From contig JAEZKL010000011.1 in assembly GCA_023415475.1 (NCBI GenBank), forward strand, positions 1-10,479: a stretch of DNA of 10,479 bases. Reading direction: 5' to 3'. The number at the start of each line of letters is the position of its first letter. Within the stretch, counting starts at the first letter, position 1. This stretch comes from Bacillota bacterium. Its GTDB lineage: Bacteria > Bacillota > Clostridia > Lachnospirales > Lachnospiraceae. The notes beneath the pieces were generated by a model that was not told the DNA's origin, did not search any database, and saw nothing but the letters and a program-made list of their open reading frames with translations. Below are positions 6,935 to 10,479 of the stretch, in pieces. Made by a program: the position numbers and the translations under genes.

Positions 6935-7429
6935 ATGACAGATATCATTGATAATAATTTAGAGATGGAGGAAGATACCCAAAAGGGAAGATATCTTACT
7001 TTCTCTCTGGGAAAAGAAAGTTATGGCATTGAGATCCAGTATGTAACTGAGATAATTGGAATACAGACAATTACTGAAGTACCGGAGCTGCCACCTTATG
7101 TGAAAGGTATCATAAACCTAAGGGGAAAAATTATTCCTGTTATTGATGTAAGGCTGAGGTTCAAGAAGGAGCCGAAGGATTATAATGACAGAACCTGTAT
7201 CATTGTGATTGATATTATGGAGCTCTCCATCGGCCTAATCGTGGATAATGTATCGGAAGTACTTAACATACCGGATCAGGACATCGAAACTCCTCCACAG
7301 ATGAACGGGGTGAACAGTAATCTGTTCATTAAAAACATTGGAAAAGTAGGGAATGATGTTAAGCTGCTTCTGGATTGTGAGAAGCTGCTATCAGACGATG
7401 AAGTAGAAGATTTATGTAAAGCAATATAA
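6935..7429 (+). CDS. cheW: Chemotaxis coupling protein CheW
   Basis: CheW links receptors to CheA in the signalling array. The chosen start, ATG 6935, has AAAGG at 6921-6925 with a 9-base spacer, whereas the in-frame ATG 6911 has no ribosome binding site. The product is then 164 residues, near the family norm, after a short acidic N-terminal tail. Diagnostic sequences are YLTFSLGKESYGIEI at 20-34, which begins the first beta barrel, and VKGIINLRGKIIPVIDVRLRF near 56-76. The latter contains the conserved NLRG turn and the arginines used in receptor and kinase contact. No receiver or other domain is fused to it. It begins 38 bases after the cheA stop and is followed by mcp after 31 bases, so the three proteins are probably co-translated from one mRNA and assemble together. 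Confidence 0.95.
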   Translation: MTDIIDNNLEMEEDTQKGRYLTFSLGKESYGIEIQYVTEIIGIQTITEVPELPPYVKGIINLRGKIIPVIDVRLRFKKEPKDYNDRTCIIVIDIMELSIGLIVDNVSEVLNIPDQDIETPPQMNGVNSNLFIKNIGKVGNDVKLLLDCEKLLSDDEVEDLCKAI

Positions 7430-7460
7430 AAATAATTCAACTAATGAGGAGATGTATATT

Positions 7461-9179
7461 ATGAAATGGCTTAATAATATGAAAATTCGGGCAAAGATTA
7501 TTATGTGTTTCAGTATTCTTGCAATTTTTACTACGGTTGTTGGTGTTTTTGGTATCAGCAACATGGATAAGATAAATATAAGAAGCGAAAGTATGTATAA
7601 TGATAATTTATTACCTATTCAATACGTTATGAGTATTCAAAATGAACTGCAAGATATCAGTGTAAATCATTTGTTGGCAATCTACGAGAAAAACCCTGAA
7701 ACCTTACAATCTAAACTTGATGAGATAAATAGTTCGGTAGAGACTGACGACCAGTTCCTGACAGATTATGAAAAAACTATTCAGGACGATAATGAGAGGA
7801 TGCTCTACACAGAGGTCAAGAATAGCCTTGCGGAATATCGAACATTACGTGAAGCAAATTTAGAATTAGTTAAAGATGAAAAATATGATGCTGCATTAGC
7901 AACCTTATCGGAGGTTGAAAAGGCAAGTTCAAATACAGATGAAGCTCTTCAGGAATTAGTTGAATATAATAAACTACTGGCTTCTCAGGCGCTGCTGGCA
8001 AATGAAAAAAACTATAGCCAACAGTCGAAGGTTATGATAACAGTAATTATCTCAGGTGTTATAATTGCCATTTCACTTGGAATTGCTATAGCAAGATTAA
8101 TCAGTAATCAATTAAATCACCTGGTAGCCGTAGCTGACAAGATAGCAGATGGTAACCTTGATGTTACGGTTGATATCGATTCAAAAGACGAGGTTGGCAT
8201 ATTAGGAAAATCCTTTAAGAAGATGGCCGAAAATATTAACGAGGCTATGTCTAATATATATACAGCATCAGAACAGGTTGCATCTGGTGCCAGTCAGGTT
8301 TCTGATTCCAGCATGGCATTATCTCAGGGTGCAACGGAACAGGCAAGTTCTATAGAACAATTAACAGCCTCCTTAGAGGAAATCTCCTCGCAGACAAAGC
8401 TAAACGCTGATAATGCAAATCAAGCGAACAGCCTTGCAAGAGATGCTAAATCAACAGCTCTTCAAGGAAATGTCCAGATGAAAGAGATGTTAAAAGCTAT
8501 GGAAGAAATTAATGATTCTTCCAATAGCATCTCTAAAATTATTAAAGTAATCGATGATATTGCTTTCCAAACCAATATATTAGCTCTTAATGCGGCAGTT
8601 GAAGCAGCGAGAGCGGGTCAGCATGGAAAAGGCTTTGCGGTTGTCGCAGAAGAGGTTAGAACTTTGGCAGCCAGGTCAGCAAGTGCAGCGAAGGAAACTA
8701 CCGATATGATAGAGGGTTCAATTAAGAAGGCTGAAGGTGGGACAAAAATAGCAAATAGCACAGCAGATTCATTAAATGAAATTGTAAAAGGGATTGAAAA
8801 AGTCGCTGTTTTGGTCAATGATATAGCAAATGCTTCCAACGAACAAGCGAACGGTATCGGACAGATTAATCAGGGTATTATGCAGGTATCAGATGTTGTT
8901 CAGAAGAATTCAGCTACCTCTGAGGAAAGTGCAGCAGCAAGTGAAGAATTATCAAGTCAGGCTGAACTATTAAAGGAAACGGTTAGCAGGTTTAAGCTTA
9001 AAAAGGTATCAAAAGCTTATTATAGTCAGGATGAGATAAATCCTGATGTTATCAAAATGTTGGATAACATGGCCGATAAGAAAAAGGATCAGGTATATAA
9101 TGTAAAGGATGGCAGACATAAAGCGGTTACAGAAAGACCCAGAATAGCATTAAGTGATAACGAGTTCGGAAAGTATTAA
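7461..9179 (+). CDS. Methyl-accepting chemotaxis protein with 4-helix-bundle sensor
   Basis: A transmembrane receptor that signals to CheA through CheW. ATG 7461 is chosen because GAGGAG (7446-7451) lies 9 bases upstream; ATG 7452 would directly abut that site. The 572 residues are arranged as TM1 (about 10-32), an extracellular helical region of about 155 residues matching the 4HB_MCP style, TM2 (about 190-212), HAMP (to about 262) and a long coiled-coil signalling domain. The kinase-contact hairpin is canonical: DDIAFQTNILALNAAVEAAR, then GKGFAVVAEEVR (about 365-400). Glu/Gln/Ala-rich stretches flanking it, such as GATEQASSIEQL near 290 and SATSEESAAASEEL near 484, are likely methylation regions. 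A polar tail of about 57 residues follows and lacks the C-terminal W/F pentapeptide that tethers CheR/CheB in some receptors. The ligand cannot be predicted. Confidence 0.95.
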   Translation: MKWLNNMKIRAKIIMCFSILAIFTTVVGVFGISNMDKINIRSESMYNDNLLPIQYVMSIQNELQDISVNHLLAIYEKNPETLQSKLDEINSSVETDDQFLTDYEKTIQDDNERMLYTEVKNSLAEYRTLREANLELVKDEKYDAALATLSEVEKASSNTDEALQELVEYNKLLASQALLANEKNYSQQSKVMITVIISGVIIAISLGIAIARLISNQLNHLVAVADKIADGNLDVTVDIDSKDEVGILGKSFKKMAENINEAMSNIYTASEQVASGASQVSDSSMALSQGATEQASSIEQLTASLEEISSQTKLNADNANQANSLARDAKSTALQGNVQMKEMLKAMEEINDSSNSISKIIKVIDDIAFQTNILALNAAVEAARAGQHGKGFAVVAEEVRTLAARSASAAKETTDMIEGSIKKAEGGTKIANSTADSLNEIVKGIEKVAVLVNDIANASNEQANGIGQINQGIMQVSDVVQKNSATSEESAAASEELSSQAELLKETVSRFKLKKVSKAYYSQDEINPDVIKMLDNMADKKKDQVYNVKDGRHKAVTERPRIALSDNEFGKY

Positions 9180-9189
9180 GATCAGAGAA

Positions 9190-9239
9190 TGGACCCATTA
9201 GAGTCCAACTTTATGTCCGCACCCCCAATTATGTGCGGA
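9190..9239 (+). other. Two short hairpins just after the mcp stop
   Basis: TGGAC (9190-9194) pairs with GTCCA (9203-9207), and TCCGCAC (9216-9222) pairs with GTGCGGA (9233-9239) around a C-rich loop. The second is a 7-bp GC-rich stem followed by a mixed TCATTCATTT rather than a clean T run. They may protect the 3' end of the che mRNA or help termination. Confidence 0.45.
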
Positions 9240-9288
9240 TCATTCATTTAGTAAAGTAAGTTAAAAGATAGTTACAGATAATAAGAGG

Positions 9289-9323
9289 AGGACTGAATCC
9301 TGCATTGTACAGGACTCAGTCCT
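9289..9323 (+). terminator. Strong 14-bp hairpin, likely terminator of the che operon
   Basis: The arm at 9289-9302 (AGGACTGAATCCTG) pairs with 9310-9323 (CAGGACTCAGTCCT) with a single A-C mismatch and a 7-base loop. It is the strongest stem in the gap between mcp and degV. The following bases are TACTAATTAT, so the U tract is poor and termination may be incomplete or need a factor. The opposite strand also lacks a perfect T tract but is T-rich. Confidence 0.5.
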
Positions 9324-9416
9324 TACTAATTATCATGCCACTGGCGACATAGCAGAATATATCCTTTGTGTGAGAGAATGATGGTAGAATTAATAGGATA
9401 TAAATGTATAAAATAA

Positions 9417-9446
9417 GTGAAAAATTTCTAAAAAACAGTTATAATA
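9417..9446 (+). promoter_or_regulatory. Candidate promoter for the small ORF and degV
   Basis: A perfect TATAAT at 9441-9446 is preceded, after 18 bases, by GTGAAA (9417-9422), a partial match to TTGACA. A second overlapping TATAAT starts at 9446. AT-rich sequence surrounds it. Transcription would begin shortly before the small ORF at about 9474 and give degV a leader of roughly 180 bases. Confidence 0.55.
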
Positions 9447-9473
9447 TAATCATTAAGAGATGGAGGGATTATC

Positions 9474-9563
9474 ATGAGCTCTCTTCATTGCCCCCCCGAT
9501 ATGGAAGATGAGCTTAAAGACGAAGGCAACACCGGATTCATGTTAATGGGGTGCTTTAAATAA
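9474..9563 (+). CDS. Possible 29-residue peptide upstream of degV, unknown function
   Basis: A short frame follows a purine-rich GGAGG-type ribosome binding site, with its ATG at about 9474. It reads MSSLHCPP, then an acidic DMEDELKDEG segment, and ends in GFMLMGCFK with a TAA at 9561-9563. It has two cysteines, no signal peptide and no membrane segment. I do not recognise it. It is in the same frame as degV and lies 72 bases before it, downstream of the candidate promoter, so it may be a leader peptide or the broken 5' end of a lost gene. A run of seven C at 9491-9497 inside it would change the product on slippage. The start position is uncertain by one base. Confidence 0.35.
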   Translation: MSSLHCPPDMEDELKDEGNTGFMLMGCFK

Positions 9564-9620
9564 GTGCATTGTTCAAATTCATGTGCTGCGAAGTGGGAGT
9601 TTAAAAATATTAATGTGGTA

Positions 9621-9627
9621 AAGGAGG
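9621..9627 (+). promoter_or_regulatory. Ribosome binding site AAGGAGG deciding the degV start
   Basis: AAGGAGG lies 8 bases before ATG 9636. This fixes the degV start and rejects the upstream in-frame GTG at 9564, which would add 24 Cys- and Lys-containing residues unlike any DegV N-terminus. Confidence 0.85.
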
Positions 9628-9635
9628 CAGGGAAG

Positions 9636-10466
9636 ATGAAGATAATTACGGATACATCAGCTTTGTACTCTCTACAGGAAGGAAAAGAATTGGGGATAGA
9701 AGTTATTCCGGCATGTGTTCTTGTAGATGGTGAAGTTTATAAAGATTATGAGGATATTAGTGGTGAAGAGCTTCTGAAACTTATTGAACAGGGGAAGGTC
9801 CCCACATCTTCCCAGCCGGCAATTGGAGATGTGATTGATATTTTTGAAGGCACACAGGAAGATATATTGTATTTAACAATTGGAGATGGATTATCTGGTA
9901 CATACCAGAATGCTATGGGTGCCAGAAACTGTGTGGAACAGAATGAACATATACATATTATTGATACTCAGACTCTGGCAGGAGCTCAGCGTTTTCTTGT
10001 GCAAAAGGCAATGATGCTTAAGAAAGAAGGTATGGGAATAGAGGAGATTGTGAGGCAGGTTAAAAAATCTGTTGTAACATCAGTTTCTTTTGTCATTGCT
10101 TCTGATTTTAATTTTTTGAAGCGAAGCGGAAGATTAACACCGATTGCAGCTGCTATTTGTAGTGTGGTTAAGATTATTCCTGTATTGACACAAACTGAGG
10201 ATATGAAGAAGATAAAGCCGTTTGCTGTAAAGCGATCCTATAAAAAGGCTGTAGATGCAGTGATTGAGTATTTTAAAGGGATAAGAGTGAATCAGGAGTA
10301 TATCATTAGCATTGGACATGCTGGTGTTCGTCAAATGGCAGAAGATGCTGTGAAGCAAATTCGAAATCATTTCTCAGATACTACGATTGAATTATTCCAG
10401 TTATCCCCCACCTTGATTACTCATGGGGGTCCTGGATGTATTACCATTCAGGCAATCTGCAGATAG
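9636..10466 (+). CDS. DegV family fatty-acid-binding protein (FakB-like)
   Basis: DegV proteins bind a fatty acid in a deep pocket. In the characterised FakA/FakB system they present it to a kinase for phosphorylation and entry into phospholipid synthesis. The 276 residues are normal family length. Hallmarks are the N-terminal strand KIITDTSA, TSSQPAIGD at 57-65 with the Ser/Thr that contacts the lipid carboxylate, GDGLSGTYQNA near 83-93, LKRSGRL at 161-167, and the closing HGGPG at 263-267. There are no signal or membrane segments, so it is cytosolic. ATG 9636 has an excellent ribosome binding site. No fakA/dhaK-like kinase gene is visible nearby; clostridial genomes usually hold several DegV genes in scattered places, so the specific lipid and partner are unknown. 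The stop is 13 bases before the window ends. Confidence 0.93.
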   Translation: MKIITDTSALYSLQEGKELGIEVIPACVLVDGEVYKDYEDISGEELLKLIEQGKVPTSSQPAIGDVIDIFEGTQEDILYLTIGDGLSGTYQNAMGARNCVEQNEHIHIIDTQTLAGAQRFLVQKAMMLKKEGMGIEEIVRQVKKSVVTSVSFVIASDFNFLKRSGRLTPIAAAICSVVKIIPVLTQTEDMKKIKPFAVKRSYKKAVDAVIEYFKGIRVNQEYIISIGHAGVRQMAEDAVKQIRNHFSDTTIELFQLSPTLITHGGPGCITIQAICR

Positions 10467-10479
10467 AAAGGGTGCATTG

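Larger units (their letters stand above)
9180..9416. other. Non-coding gap between mcp and the degV unit
   Basis: Apart from the three hairpins between 9190 and 9323, I see no gene, tRNA-like cloverleaf, riboswitch or repeat here. The part from 9324 to 9416 is AT-rich and featureless. No long reading frame is present on either strand. Confidence 0.6.

Noticed and set aside
9564..9635. GTG start giving degV a 24-residue extension
   Set aside because: The AAGGAGG before ATG 9636 and the normal DegV N-terminus (KIITDTSA) identify the later start.

Overview
The window looks like part of a low-GC Gram-positive, anaerobic, plant-fibre-degrading chromosome of the Clostridia/Lachnospiraceae type. 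This is inferred from four things: strong AAGGAGG-type ribosome binding sites, AT-rich intergenic DNA, a GH10 xylanase of clostridial style, and a large secreted Ig-like/beta-helix protein beside chemotaxis genes and a DegV protein. All supported genes lie on the + strand. Species and genus cannot be fixed from the sequence alone.

Layout. Positions 1-786 hold the C-terminal part of a GH10 endo-beta-xylanase, cut by the window edge but with both catalytic glutamates present. From about 787 to 1300 the DNA looks worn: a 40-codon reading frame that starts like a short-chain dehydrogenase and then loses similarity, four tandem 11-bp units, an intrinsic terminator, and short out-of-frame pieces with the character of a membrane transporter. 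Positions 1363-4728 encode a 1121-residue secreted mosaic protein: signal peptide, two beta-helix-like blocks, two nearly identical 94-residue Ig-like repeats, a Gly/Ser linker, an unnamed domain, a fibronectin III-like domain and a terminal BIG2-like domain.

Positions 4827-9179 form a compact cheA-cheW-mcp operon with gaps of 38 and 31 bases. It supplies the three structural parts of a chemosensory array: receptor, coupling protein and histidine kinase. No cheY, cheB, cheR, cheC or cheD is in the window, so phosphotransfer and adaptation partners must be encoded elsewhere or be absent. Several hairpins follow the mcp gene and probably end transcription.

After a roughly 290-base gap, a good TATAAT box leads into a possible 29-codon ORF and then degV (9636-10466), a fatty-acid-binding protein of the FakB/DegV family.

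Functionally, xylan degradation, a secreted carbohydrate- or surface-interacting protein and a receptor-kinase module fit a bacterium that finds and attaches to plant polymers, but only adjacency supports that link. I found no CRISPR array, intact mobile element, tRNA or rRNA, and no convincing undescribed defence or biosynthetic system. The least explained stretches are 787-1300 and 9180-9635.
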